From Acheta domesticus (Eukaryota > Arthropoda > Insecta > Orthoptera > Gryllidae), in the NCBI GenBank assembly GCA_031308135.1, contig JAHLJT010009419.1, positions 184,040,125-184,104,124 on the forward strand: a stretch of 64,000 bases of DNA. The letters run 5' to 3'. The notes under the pieces are model-generated. The model was not told the origin of the DNA. It searched no databases and saw nothing but the letters and a program-made list of their open reading frames with translations. The position numbers and the translations under genes are program-made. Below are positions 31,136 through 43,069 of this stretch, piece by piece; the first letter of the stretch is position 1; each line of letters begins with the position of its first letter.

Positions 31136-33200
31136 TTTATTTATTTATTTATTTATTTATTTGTCAAAAAAACAGTAAAAACTGTATATGACGTGTGGGG
31201 AAAGAAATTTATCTGCGCACATTTTCTTGAGAGCCAGAAATTTTATTAAAAAAAACGGAAAATGAATTTAGAAAATAATTATTTTAGAAAAATAAAGATA
31301 TTTGAAAAATGTTTTTCAAAAAGTTATAGAAAATCAATTTCAACTGTAAATGAACTACAAGCAAAAGGAGTGCTCTACAAAACGTGCGCACAGTGAAGCT
31401 ACATTTATGTCCAGAAGCAAAACAAGGGGCCATCTCAGCATTTGCTCAATGGATCAGGGAAACTGGACAAAAACCTGATCGAGATGGGGGTCATTGACCC
31501 GGAAGCTGAAGTACATTACTTGTTACAGGCGTATTAAATATTTTTTTAAATGTATACAATGCAAACATAAACTAATTCATTATATATCTTTGTTTTGTTA
31601 CATTAAACATTATTTTTCTTTTTCACGATCAGTATAGTCTCTAATTGTATAGAAACAGTTTTGCAGCAGAAAAGATTTTACTTTTAACTTAAATTTGTGT
31701 ACCGACTTTAATTGTTTTATGTCATCTGGCAATGCGTTGTAAAGTAACGTACATGTATTGTATGTTGATTTCTTGTACTGAGCTGTTGATACTGACACTT
31801 GATGCACGTGATTTCTACGGCGTGTGTTGTAATTATAAATATCAATATTGCATGAAAATATGTTCCCTCCGTTAAGTAGGTCATTTTTGACAAATATTAC
31901 AGATTCGTAAATAAATAGACAAGGCAATGGTAAGATTCCCAGCTCAATGAAAAGAGGCTTGCAGGAATCACGTGGAAGGCATTTTTTCATTATTCGAATA
32001 ATTTTCTTTTGCAATCTGAAGGTCTGAATACTACAGGATGAGCTTCCCCAGAATATTATGCCATATCTCAGGCGGGAATGCACATTTGCAAAATAAACGC
32101 AACGAGCTGCATGAAGGCTGACAGAATTTGAAAGAATTCTGAATGCATAGCATAATGAACTTAATTTAGTGTTTAATTCTGATATATGTACATTCCATTT
32201 GAGGTTTGATTGAATTGAAAGACCTAAAAATTTTGTTGCCTCAACATCAGCTAATTGCATATTGTTCATTTTCAATGGAACATGCGATTTCCGATTTGAG
32301 ATGCAAAAATGCATTGAAACAGTTTTTCTTTCGTTTACAATTAATTTGTTATTATTAAACCAATTTGAAACTTCTGAAATTGTACTATTTACTGCTTCTT
32401 TTTTGCAAAGAACATTCGTGTCATCAGCAAACAGAACCGTTCTTCCATTTTTAATAGACGAGGGCATATCGTTTACGTATAACAGAAAGAGAATAGGACC
32501 TAAGATCGAACCTTGCGGGACCCCATGCACAATTGGCAAAGAATTGGAAATATAAGTATGTAATGTCCTTTCCTGCCAGTATGGTATTTCTACTCTTTGA
32601 GTCCGATGTTTAAGGTAAGAAGTTATCCAATCTAGGGCAATACCACGAATTCCATAAGAAGGTAATTTTGAGAGCAAGATCTTATGGTCAATAACGTCAA
32701 AAGCTTTCGAGAGATCTAAGAATATTCCAATGGGTACTTCATTTTGGTCTATTGATGAAGCAACATCTTTGAGAAAAGAAAAAATGGCAGTTTCCGTAGA
32801 TTTTGATTTTCTAAAACCGTGTTGTGAGTCTGAAAACGCTCTGTTTTTCCTGAGAAATGTTTCCATTCGTAAGTAGAAAAGCCTTTCTAATATTTTTGAG
32901 AAAACTGACAAAAGAGAAATTGGCCGGTAATTTTGAATATCATTTTTGTTCCCTTTTTTAAAAAGTGGCTTAATTTTTGCTGTTTGAAAATATCTGGAAA
33001 TATTCCTGTACATAAAGAAGCATTGAAAATGTGAGTTAACGGATGTATAAAGGCAGGTGCACAAGTTTTTAATAAACAATCCGGAAATTCATCTAAACCA
33101 GATGAATATTTATTTTTTAGTTTACTGACTATTCTGAGGATTTCGTTGGGAGAAGTTTCGGGAATAAACATCGTATCTGAAATTTAGTCTTAAAAAATCT
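31136..33200 (-). pseudogene. Jockey/CR1-type LINE reverse transcriptase, 5' truncated, one frameshift
   Basis: A long minus-strand frame (31610-33079) carries all core RT motifs: NYRPISLLSVFSKILERL, HGFRKSKSTETAI, the first catalytic box FLDLSKAFDVIDHKIL, GVPQGSILGPILFLLYVND, LFADDTNVL and a thumb region with FLGLSIQSNLKWN. The stretch above (33000-33170, PNEILRIVSKLKNKYSSGLD) belongs to the same protein in another frame, so there is a frameshift near 32985. The endonuclease and ORF1 are missing. A 3' untranslated region of about 470 bp ends in (AAAT)n at 31136-31162. The catalytic Asp residues are intact, so the insertion is relatively young. A 3'-end copy lies at 44850-45310. Confidence 0.9.
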
Positions 33201-33224
33201 TAAAATCAGTAAAATATTATGAAG

Positions 33225-33322
33225 TGATATGTTAGTAGGATGAAGTGGAGAAAATGTGTACTTGGGGTAAATGTGTTCTCCTTTCAAAAAAATGTGGGAA
33301 TATGATAGCCAGCGCTCCCTAG
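33225..33322. repeat. Short repeat element, copy 2
   Basis: Matches 28246-28343 (AAATGTGTACTTGGGGTAAA, CCAGCGCTCCCT). It lies at the truncated 5' end of the LINE, possibly as part of the pre-existing target region. Confidence 0.65.
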
Positions 33323-33329
33323 TGATTGT

Positions 33330-34180
33330 AAACTGTAAAGTAAAGAAGAAATATGTGAAAAAGCAAAACAATGTCTAGACGGCCCGCTAAAAATCATAAA
33401 AATCCTAATAGTAGTTTATGCAGTTTATAATGTTAAGCTTTATTGCATGAGTACACGTTTTGAAAACGAGCGACGTCAGGTGCGAGTTTTTAAACTTGTA
33501 GGAATGCAATAAAGCAACATTATAAAAGAATTGCATACGCTATTTCTTTGTGTGACAGCATTTTAAATTTCTAAAAGAATCAAACTTAATTTTGAGAAAC
33601 AACTTTCCTGTAGTGTCTCGGGTACTTGAGATTCCGTGCGAGAAAACTGTGGCCGGCTGTTCCGTTTACCTCTACCTCTCCCCGATTCTCTCGCTACGAT
33701 TGGCTGAATCTGTGATGACGCAATCATTCGTGCCAAAAAGTCTAGTACGTCATCATTAGTGCCGTAAAATGTCCGATTATGAAAGATTTCTTGCAACAGA
33801 AAAGGTCGTTTATAATGCTGGAATACAAAAAACGGTTTTATTCGTCTGAATCTTCTCGTTTGTACGTATATGCCTGAACGTTTGGGTGAATCTTTTGTGT
33901 GAGTGTTGTGAACGTTTGGGTGAACGTCGTACTGGGTGAATCGTTTGAGAGTTAAAAAGCTATCAATATCTATAATTTAATCATTGTAAATTTTATTGGG
34001 ACAATGATTAACTTTCTTCCTACACAATTTCATATCTCAAATCAAATTTTTTTAATTAATTTTTGGAACGAATCCAGCAAATTGGATGAAAAAGTCCGAC
34101 GCCGGCAGACCGAAGTTTCGGCGAATATCGGCTCTACTGAGACCGCATTTTCCTCCCACGCGCAAACGGTGTGGAGCCGC
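33330..34180. other. Unassigned intron
   Basis: AT-rich except for a GC-moderate patch at 33640-33700. No exon with splice sites was found. Confidence 0.4.
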
Positions 34181-34182
34181 AC

Positions 34183-34337
34183 CTGGTCCAGCGGCAGCCC
34201 CTTGGGCAGCAGGGCGTAGGGCACGATGCTCCAGCCCGAGCCCGTCCAAGCGGGCCCCCAGCCCGGCGGCCACTTCTTGCGCCGCTCCTCCAGGTCCAGG
34301 CGCTTCTCCAGGTCCCGCAGGCGACGGATGAGCATTT
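34183..34337 (-). CDS. Exon w9: charged helix followed by a Trp-rich segment
   Basis: The acceptor GCGCGTGCGCAG is followed by two bases that complete a Glu codon begun in w8, then MLIRRLRDLEKRLDLEERRK, a highly charged helix suited to a coiled coil. KWPPGWGPAWTGSGWSIVPY comes next, with four Trp in 20 residues, and then ALLPKGLPLDQ. The donor GTGCGG leaves phase 0. This dense aromatic block is the most distinctive motif of the protein and the best seed for a profile search. A frame reading upstream through the acceptor exists but lacks support. Confidence 0.85.
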
Positions 34338-34399
34338 CTGCGCACGCGCGCACGCGGTGGTCAAGCGAAAGCGTTTCGACACTGTCAGACATGTATTAC

Positions 34400-36450
34400 T
34401 TAATGTACATTAAAGTATTCATTATTAATGCACGTTAAATTTAATGTGCATATGTACATTAAGATGAGATAATCAAAGCTTCATGGTCATTTCTGGAGGT
34501 GAAGAAAAGAATGATCTTGATGCACTGGCGATTAAGAATAGGATATGAATGATGAGAGTCAAGGGAAACATGAGAACCTCTGCATAAAATCTAATTTAAG
34601 CATTAAATTGGCTGATTTAAATTTAAGCATTAAATTTAATATATAAACATATTAAGCTATTTTTAATGTACAGGGAAGATTTTGTTTCATATACATTAAT
34701 ACATTAATCTACATTAGATTTAGTGACATTTCTGAGAGTGTAATTGTTTGATGACATTGGAAAAATTGTTTTTGACACCCTGCACTTTGCCAGAATGTGG
34801 TACATTTTGAAGATTTCTTTTCCGTTTGATATTTACTCTTACCTGAGATCTATTCCGAAATTAATATTGTATTTCACGAATATTCTGATCAAATCACTTA
34901 GTATATGGAATACCTATGCATTTCCTTTTCTTGGGCCTTGTCATCTTAATATTAATTGTGTAAATGTTTTAAAAAGCAAGCTGAGTGCAGCAAGAGAGGG
35001 AGTTGGGCAACCAGTGTACAGAATTCTCATTGGATCCTCATAATAATATTATTTCTTATAATTTTAATACTGGAGAATGTTGTGTTCAAAAAGTTTTGAT
35101 AACGAATGTTTGGAGAGGGGTATACTCTTAATACAAAATTTATAATATAACTAATAATAAATCACAAAATTGCAACAAAAAAAGCATAGTAAGCAATGCT
35201 GCGAGAAGGGACAATACAAATGTCTGCTTTAGGTAGATGAACCAGAGAGCATATGGGCTTTCACGCAAAACTGGGCACACAATTCACTAGATAACGCAGC
35301 AAAAACAATAATTGAAGTTTTGTGCACTTAAATAGAGCACTTGTAATAGTACAGCTACACGATTATTTTCTGAATTTCTTTCCTGATATATATAGCTTAC
35401 TGTGGCGTCTCCAATGCTTAAAACAGTTTTAAAACTATTTATTAATTTGAAGGTTTTAATTGGAATGATACGACGAAATGGCCAGTTCTTCACCAACAGA
35501 CCAAGACGAGTCGACTGTCACTTGCCTTGCCCCATACGCCAGACCGGATGGGAACCCGGAGAAACTTGAGTGAGCGATGGGTAGATGCACGCTTGTTATA
35601 GAGTTACTTTAAGAAGGTACCACTTTGACACGCCAGGAAACAAATGAACGCTTTACAGGACGAGAGATATTGCAAGAGATATTTGCGAGAGACATTGCAA
35701 CGGATATTGATGAAGCCATTTAAAAACGAGCTAACTGTGAAGTAACGCACTGACAAATAAGTTATGACTTACTTTGCACGTCCGTAGTGCATGAACATTT
35801 TGCCAGAAGAGACCAAGCAGTAGCTATCAAAGCGGTTCCTTACTAATCTCTCTATGTAGAAGAATTCACCAAAGAATGAGCCAAAATGACATTTCACTAA
35901 ACAAATGAACATCACAATGTAATTCACAGAAGTATCCCTCCGCCGCGACAGCTGTTCAGCATGCAGGTTCAGCCACGCCTCTTCGTAAAGTGTTTGTTTG
36001 TTTAAGGCTCCCATGAAGACCTCACGGCTACTCATGGTTCACAGCCGCACTATTACATAAAAAATAAATTGATAAAACGGAAAGCACGGAACGCTATCGA
36101 TAACAGCTCACCATCTTACCGCACAGGAACAGGAAACACGTGCACCATTACGCATCTCACATTCAAGACTCTGTTTGAAAATAAACATAATACTTATAAC
36201 TCAGAAAGTAAGTTCAATGTAATGTTTATAAAAAATAATTTTTACAGAAGAGCACGTAGCACTGCACTTCCTAGTTTCAATTATTTCTCGAAGCGAACTA
36301 TATTTTCGTCGGACGAGGCCATCACTAAAGGAAGCGTCGAAGCCATTTCCATATTAGCCAACTGCAAATTAACGAATGGAGGAAAAAGAGTCCAATGCGC
36401 TCAGAGGACCCAAGGACCACAGAACCTTCAGTTATGTTGTCAGCACTATA
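34400..36450. other. AT-rich intron, nothing recognised
   Basis: Includes palindromic TTAATGTACATTAA-like runs at 34395-34460 and 34600-34720. No exon, SINE head or TIR pair was identified. Confidence 0.4.
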
Positions 36451-36454
36451 CTGC

Positions 36455-38395
36455 GATTCCTCTAACTTTGCCCCTCAAGGCCACTCAAGACCCATCTTGG
36501 CGATGGAATATCACACGGCATTTCGCGTCTTTCTCAGTCTTGCTGGTAGAAGTCTCATGATCGCAAGCATTGCTTGATACGGCCGCGATCATGCGAAGTC
36601 TAGCGGAACGACTGAGAAAGATGCGAAATACCGTCATACAGGCTTCCCAACAACTATGGACCATCCTCATAACTTTAAAACGGTTCATGATATCGATATG
36701 CAGTTTTCGCTGAATAATGCGGAATCATGAGGCAAGTAACATGCTGTAGAGAAATTGTCTATAACATTTTTCGTTTTGGAGAAATTTAATAATCTTTGAT
36801 TTTTTAAATGGAACGATATATTTTTCTCACCAGCAAACGATAGACCATGAAAAGAGGAATAAAATGATGTATCATATGCTAGTATTTTGATAGTAATTTG
36901 AGTATAAAATTAGACTTTCTGATAGGTGATTTTGAATTAAACGGACAATATTACGTGTAGCAGCCCCTGCAAATCTCGCTTTCGTGAAAATGGCCTTCGC
37001 AGCGGAAAGACTTGCGTGGAGAGAGGAGACTGAGAGGAGTGTCAATGGGGGATAAGACGCCTAACTACAGAGCAATCCAATGTCTTGACACAAAGGTCAC
37101 ACTAATAAACACTAAATTTAACGATCAGAATGAGATTTTTTCATTGATTTATCTGCATTTCACTTGCCTTCTTTAATAATAAATATTATTTTCAAACTTG
37201 ACACAGTCTCTTCGTTGGTAAATTTCATTTTTAATTAAAATGATCATTCATTCATTTCACAACCATACCTCTACTGCTGTTCATAAATGGAAAAGAAAAC
37301 AGTACACTTCCTTTTCTACCGTGGATTTTTAAGTTGGAGGCAGCACGTGGCGTTATGAAGTGACAAACTCTCCAATCAATATTAGCAGTCGTGACTGCAA
37401 GTGTGAATTTGTGTTAAAGTTTAGTAAATTTCCACGAACAGTCTGTCAAGAGTGTTTCAAAATTTGTATTGCTTTGCTCTTGTGGTATTGTTTAAAAAAT
37501 ACGTTTATTAAGAGTAAATAATAAGATAAAATGTCTACCTATCTGCTATTTGATGAATTAATCAAGATATTACAATAAAATCTTTAAACATTCATTCCCT
37601 CTCCATGTTTTAAAATGATAGCTTGTTTCTGCCATAAAACACGTAGCTCGGTTCTCGATTTTTGTAAGTTTGAAAAGGACCTTTATTTTTATCGACTTTC
37701 CGCTACAAATTATTTTTATTTTGTTCTTTTCGATGATCGTTGCTTTGGGATTTCAGTAGAAGCAAAGTTCAATTCAGATGAACAAATGGGGAAAAAGTAT
37801 CTCATTCTGATCGTTAATATTGATGTTTGTTCACATGATCTTCGTGTCAAGACCATGAATTGCTGTAGTTACGCCTCTATCCTTCACGGCCACCCCTCTC
37901 ACACTCCCTGTCTCCACGAAACAGTCTCGACGCCGCGAAGGCTACCTTCACCAAAAGCGACTTTTGCAAGGGCTGCTACAGGAAAGGACCGTTTACTTGA
38001 AAATCACATATAAGAAAGTCTAATTTTATACTCAAATTACTACCAAAATACTAAACTATGATACATCATTTTATTCCTCTTTTCATGGTCTATCCATTGG
38101 TGGTGAGAGAATTATATGGTTCCATTTAAAAAAATCAAAGGGGATTAAATTCCTCTTAAACTAAAAATATTATTGACAATTTCTGTACGGCCTGTTACTT
38201 GCCCCACGATTCCGCATTGTTAAGCGAAAACAGCACTTCGATATCCTGCACCGTTTAGAAGTTACGGGGGTAGTCCATAGTTCACCAACTATGGACCACC
38301 CCCATAACTTCTAAAAGGACAACCTGTATATTCCATCGCGAAGATGGGATTTGAGTTGTCTTGAGGGACAAAGTTAGAAAAATCGCGTACAGCCG
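36455..38395. mobile_element. Foldback element, about 1.94 kb, long imperfect TIRs
   Basis: The left arm (36455 to about 37060) is an imperfect inverse of the right arm (about 37880-38395). Examples are AAAAGAGGAATAAAATGATG against CATCATTTTATTCCTCTTTT, TTGAGTATAAAATTAGACTT against its inverse, and GTAGCAGCCCCTGCAAA against TTTGCAAGGGCTGCTAC. The outer end reads GCGATT/GCGATTTTTCTAACTTTG. A nested hairpin (36510-36640) with CGATCATGCG sits in the left arm. Two open frames inside (36069-36560 partly, 37615-38013) have no transposase motif. It shares its terminus with 58056-58470. Confidence 0.75.
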
Positions 38396-38463
38396 TCAAA
38401 ACAGACCTTTCTTATGAAAATCGCTCTACCCAATGACCGGAGTTGGTGGTGGAATGGTGTAAC

Positions 38464-38876
38464 GTATATAGGTGTGTCAACTGGCCGCCTTTGGGACTAA
38501 TTTTCTGAAGCCAGTTTGAGGCTAGTTCCTCGCTTGTCCGTAAGGTGCGCACGATCGGTCTGGGTCACGGTGTAAGATAAACATCTTAAGATGACATCTT
38601 AAACTGTGACTATTACACAGTTTTATACATTTCCTAACCATTTTCGTAACTGTTCGCTTTGGACTTTACCAATTCCACAGCGAAGCGACAAATCTCTGAC
38701 TTAAAATAAGTAATCAGCTGGCCACAGAGCTGTCGAATGGATCACGACCAATCACGACCTCGCTCAATGAGACCCAAAGATCGCAGCGCTTATAAGCGAG
38801 AACTGTGAGAACTAGCCTCACATAAGCTTGAGTTTTCAGACTGGGAGCGATCACACCTCTATATTTTCCACCGTGG
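38464..38876. mobile_element. TIR element of about 400 bp, next to exon w8
   Basis: It starts TATATAGGTGTGTCAACTGG and ends GATCACACCTCTATATTTTC, giving short imperfect TIRs. A second copy lies at 59476-59832 and a third terminus at 58825-58870. Its right end is within about 20 bp of the donor of w8. Confidence 0.7.
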
Positions 38877-38894
38877 GCGGTGGGCGTGCCTCAC

Positions 38895-39257
38895 CGGGGG
38901 AGGACTCGCCGCCGTCGGGCAGCAGGTGGCTGGAGGTGGCGACGGAGGCGGTGGCGCGCACCGACGAGCTGCCCGACGGCAGGAAGGAGATGGGCGGCGA
39001 CAGCATGCGCCGCAGGTACTGCTCGGCGGACGGGATGGACAGCAGCGGCGCGCCGGCGCCCGCGCCCGCGGCGGCGGCTGCGGCGGCGCTGCCCGAGGAC
39101 GAGGGCGGGCGCGGGGCGCCGGGGCACACCGGCACGGCGGGCGTCGACAGCACGCGCGGCGCCGCCCCCGCCCCCGCCGCCCCCACCGCCGGCGCCGGCG
39201 CTGCACCCACCGCGGGCGCCGCGGGGGCGGCAGCGGGGACAGGCGCACCGGTCGCTG
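38895..39257 (-). CDS. Exon w8: Ala/Pro/Gly low complexity, then Ser-rich
   Basis: The acceptor TTCTGTCGCAG has a good pyrimidine tract and is followed directly by a second CAG. After completing a Thr codon from w7 the frame reads ATGAPVPAAAPAAPAVGAAP. It stays Ala/Gly/Pro-rich for about 75 residues, then gives LLSIPSAEQYLRRMLSPPIS and a Ser-rich end, SSHLLPDGGESSP. The donor GTGAGGCA is strong and leaves phase 1. Only the YLRRMLSPP segment looks conserved; the Ala/Gly part is encoded by expandable GCC/GGC runs. 120 codons. Confidence 0.82.
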
Positions 39258-39259
39258 CT

Positions 39260-40820
39260 GCGACAGAACAGACCGTAATGCAAATTAGCACGTTGACAAT
39301 TGAATCGTTCTTTGTGAAAGGAATATGTGGCAAAAATTATTTTTTCTTCTCCCATTGTATAATGCTGTCATTGGATGGCTGCAACCAGTTGAATAATGAT
39401 AGTCATTTCGATACAGTTTTTATTATGATACAGGTTCTTGACCAATCACAGAGAAGTTTTCAAACCAAGTATTGACACTTCATTAATCGTTTTAGCAAAC
39501 GATTCGTTCGATTGTATACATTAAAATTGCATTTGATATTATATTTTGCTTAATAATTTTTATTTCTTTTATTAGTAGTATTTTTTCGTGGTATATTTAA
39601 AATAAAGTGGATCGTAATTTCACTTCGACCCTATGTGACTAGCGCAGTACTCCCTAGCAGGCGGACAGGTAATCGCAGCAACATGCGGCAGTGCGAGGGT
39701 AGATTTAGGTAGCTGGCCGCTAGATGGCCCTTGGTTGAGTCAACTGCCATGAAACTGCTCATTGTAAAAGTTGAACTTATAAAAGTCGTAGAAAAAGTAC
39801 CGCATGAAACTCGATGTAATGGGTACTCGTTTGTTCCTCGCTCGTATCGTAATATCACACTCGTGTAACTATCCTATCAACTAACACTAACCTATCATTA
39901 CATCATCGTTTCATAATGTACTAGACTATGTTAGTATCACACTCTGCATTGGTAAAACAGCACGTACTTTCTTGTCCTTCATAATGGTTATGTAATACTA
40001 TTTACACAACAATTTCTCTCCGAATGAACACATCTCAATCCTCCACAACATTTTGAATTTTTGCAGTTTTAAAAAAATTAATTTTTAACGAAAATGAGAC
40101 CTGCGCTACAACTAAACATCCTTCACACTAACCAACAATAAAATTTAATTAAAAGCAATGAAGTCATTTCTTTGAAAATTTTGAAAATATCCCAAGATCT
40201 TCAAGTAAAGTACCCCAGAATTAAAATATCTGTTTCAAATCCAAGGGTCCACGACATCAGACAGATAAATGGGAAAATATCAATTTTGGAGAAAATCGGC
40301 TGAAAGGTTTAGCTGCTAGAGTTGTTCACAGACGGACACATCTTTTGCAGTCATTCGATTTTTTTCGGTAACAAGGACCCACAAATCGTAGATTCTGTTT
40401 ACACCACGTGTTAGAGAATTTTGTTTCCTAAATTTAGCAACTGGATTAATCTACTTTTTCGTTACCAGAGTCCTATAACAAGATATCTTCTGCCGAAAAT
40501 TCGCCGTTTCTTCGTGCAGCATTACGTAACATTCTCACTACTGCGTAAGCGGTAGCGAGAAAGTAAAATGAACCACGTGATATAATATTATTTTACTGAG
40601 AAAATAGGGTACTAGTAAGTAAATTCAGCGATTGCTTATCAACATCTCTCAGAATGAACATGAAACAAAGTAAAATAAAGTAAAATTGTAAAAAAGTCTA
40701 TCCAAAAATTGCAGGAAATTATTTTTCAATTTCAGATTTAGAAAATTACGACAATTTAATAAACTCCAACGCAGAATCTCCCTGAAGGCACTGTTATTTT
40801 TAGAAGAGTGTGCGAGCTGC
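39260..40820. other. AT-rich intron, nothing firmly recognised
   Basis: A stretch at 39780-39910 (GTCGTAGAAAAAGTA, TTCCTCGCTCGTATCGTAA) loosely resembles the insertion in the first LINE. No exon was seen. Confidence 0.4.
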
Positions 40821-40824
40821 GTAC

Positions 40825-40966
40825 TTGTGAGTGGGGGGCGTGGCGGTGCAGGAGCGGTGTCCGCGACCTCGAGGAGCGGGGCCAGCCCTGGCGAGGCGGG
40901 CCGCGTCGTGTCGTACGAGGCGGCGGGAGCCTTGACGATAACGGCGGCGGGCATGCCCTCGGCCAC
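40825..40966 (-). CDS. Exon w7
   Basis: The acceptor GTGCCTTTTTCAAG is followed in phase 0 by VAEGMPAAVIVKAPAASYDT, then a Pro/Ala-rich stretch ending PPRPPLT plus one base. The donor GTACGC is weak but gives phase 1, which fits w8 exactly (ACA, Thr). The VAEGMPAAVIVKAP segment is the least biased part and may be a short conserved motif. No family is recognised. Confidence 0.78.
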
Positions 40967-41111
40967 CTTGAAAAAGGCACATCATCTCTTTTCAATAAAA
41001 TGTTTCTTCGAATTTACGGGAATTGGCAAACATCTATGCACAGTTTCGAAATTTCTAGAGAATGCTGTGTATTTTAAGCAAAAAACGCAATGTATCAATT
41101 TAAGTTATCGT

Positions 41112-41905
41112 CAGAATACAGAAATGTGTGTGTGGGGGTGCATGTGTGTGTGTGGGTGCATGTGTGTGTGGGGGGTGCATGTGTGTGTAGGGGTGCATGT
41201 GTGTGTAGGGGTGCATGTGTGTGTGGGGGTGTATGTGTGTGTGGGGGTGTATGTGTGTGTGGGGGTGTATGTGTGTGTGGGGGTGTATGTGTGTGGGGGG
41301 TGTATGTGTGTGGGGGGTGTATGTGTGTGGGGGGGTGTATGTGTGTGGGGGGTGTATGTGTGTGGGGGGGTGTATGTGTGTGGGGGGGTGTATGTGTGTG
41401 GGGGGGTGTATGTGTGTGGGGGGGTGTATGTGTGTGGGGGGGTGTATGTGTGTGGGGGGGTGTATGTGTGTGGGGGGGTGTATGTGTGTGGGGGGGTGTA
41501 TGTGTGTGGGGGGGTGTATGTGTGTGGGGGGGTGTATGTGTGTGGGGGGGTGTATGTGTGTGGGGGGGTGTATGTGTGTGGGGGGTGTATGTGTGTGGGG
41601 GGGTGTATGTGTGTGGGGGGGTGTATGTGTGTGGGGGGGTGTATGTGTGTGGGGGGGGTGTATGTGTGTGGGGGGTGTATGTGTGTGGGGGGGTGTATGT
41701 GTGTGGGGGGTGTATGTGTGTGGGGGGTGTATGTGTGTGTGTGGGGGGGTGTATGTGTGTGTGTGGGGGGTGTATGTGTGTGTGGGGGGGGGGTGTATGT
41801 GTGTGGGGGGGGTGTATGTGTGTGGGTGGGTGTATGTGTGTGGGGTGTGTGGGTGGGTGTGTGGGTGTATGTGTGTGGGTGTGGGTGTATGTGTGTGTGT
41901 GACAT
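41112..41905. repeat. GT/G-rich satellite (TGTATGTGTGTGGGGGGG), about 0.8 kb
   Basis: Units of 16-20 bp vary in the length of the G run and of the TG run; the first units read GGTGCATGTGTGTG. Alternating purine-pyrimidine plus G runs make it prone to Z-DNA and G-quadruplexes. The long Cys/Val/Gly and His/Thr/Pro open frames are artefacts. Confidence 0.95.
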
Positions 41906-41939
41906 TTCGGGGGGGTTGAAGGAAAACTATACGCAAAAT

Positions 41940-42850
41940 CCGATGGAGTTATGTTTCAGGTGCTTCAGTATCAGAGAATGAACATTTACTCGAGCGTCAA
42001 TATTATGAAATAAATGGTAATTTTGTTTTTACTTTGACGTTTTGACGGTAGCACTTTCAGAATTATTTTGATGGCGCAATTTCAATGTATATCTGGGCTC
42101 ACAAATGGTAACTGCCAGAATATGAAATTTAGAAATTCATTCATCTTCTTCTTGTATGTACCCAACGAACACAATGCCTCTTTCGTTGGCGAGTCAATAC
42201 GGTCGAGTGTCAATACTAGCTCATTTTTGTTTTCACACACGCACATGAACATTACGTAAATCCCGTTTTTAACTGACATAAACACTTTTTAAAATGTTTA
42301 CGATACTGGCGTCACGCGTTTTAAAAACGTTTTCAAGTGAGTTTCAAGATGATTTGATCACAAACGAGCACTGAAATCGAATGAACAATCTGACAAACTG
42401 AACAAAAACACTGAACTATCAAGAGCAACAAAACCACGCGAAAGAGAAAAATATATTCACAGCATGTGACATTCGTATGTGCAATGTTTTAGTGAGACTT
42501 TAAAGATTTTAACTATATTCAAAAAGTATGTTTTATACCGACTAAACGGAAAATGTGAAAGAAACAAATGTGTATGAAGTATGTGAAGTTTATATATTTG
42601 TTTATGCATTTGTTTGTGATTGTATCTTTCTTTTTCAGAATAAAATGTTGTTTACACATCTAACCTATTCTTCTGATTTTATTTCCATTGGTTTAATTCT
42701 TTTCTAAACATACGAATAAATTGTAGTTTAAATATGCTTGTCATGATTTGACTTAGGAAATCGCGTTACCTCGCCGATTCTGCATGAGAACTATTAACTC
42801 TTTTAATTGTCCTCCTGTGAGTATACTCAAAATCAAACAACTTTAACATT
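41940..42850. other. AT-rich intron, nothing recognised
   Basis: No coding frame, tRNA-like box or TIR was seen. Confidence 0.4.
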
Positions 42851-42854
42851 ATTA

Positions 42855-43067
42855 TTCAAATAATTCAGGTCTCAATATTTTAAGACAACTATATTTCTCA
42901 ACTCACATACATATAACTCCTTGTTATATATCGTTCATTGCTTCATACATTTTTTTACGATTCATTACTACATACATTTGAACGATACTTGTATGTAACA
43001 AGGAGTTATATGTATGTGAGTTGGGAAATATAGTTGTCTTAAAATATTGAAGCCTGAATTATTTGAA
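42855..43067. mobile_element. Foldback element with 72-bp arms
   Basis: Bases 42855-42926 (starting TTCAAATAATTCAGGTCTCA) pair with 42996-43067 with only a few mismatches, around a 69-base loop. No TSD was identified with confidence and no coding frame is present. Confidence 0.8.
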
Positions 43068-43069
43068 TG

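Noticed and set aside
34042..34392. Reading exon w9 as starting at an upstream methionine (MSDSVETLS)
   Set aside because: A GTGCGCAG acceptor of the type used by neighbouring exons lies inside, and its phase fits w8 exactly.
36069..36560. 163-codon plus frame as a gene
   Set aside because: It runs into the foldback element, has random composition and no known motif. The 37615-38013 frame was rejected for the same reasons.
41090..41981. Cys/Val/Gly and His/Thr/Pro open frames
   Set aside because: GT-rich satellite translated in several frames at once.
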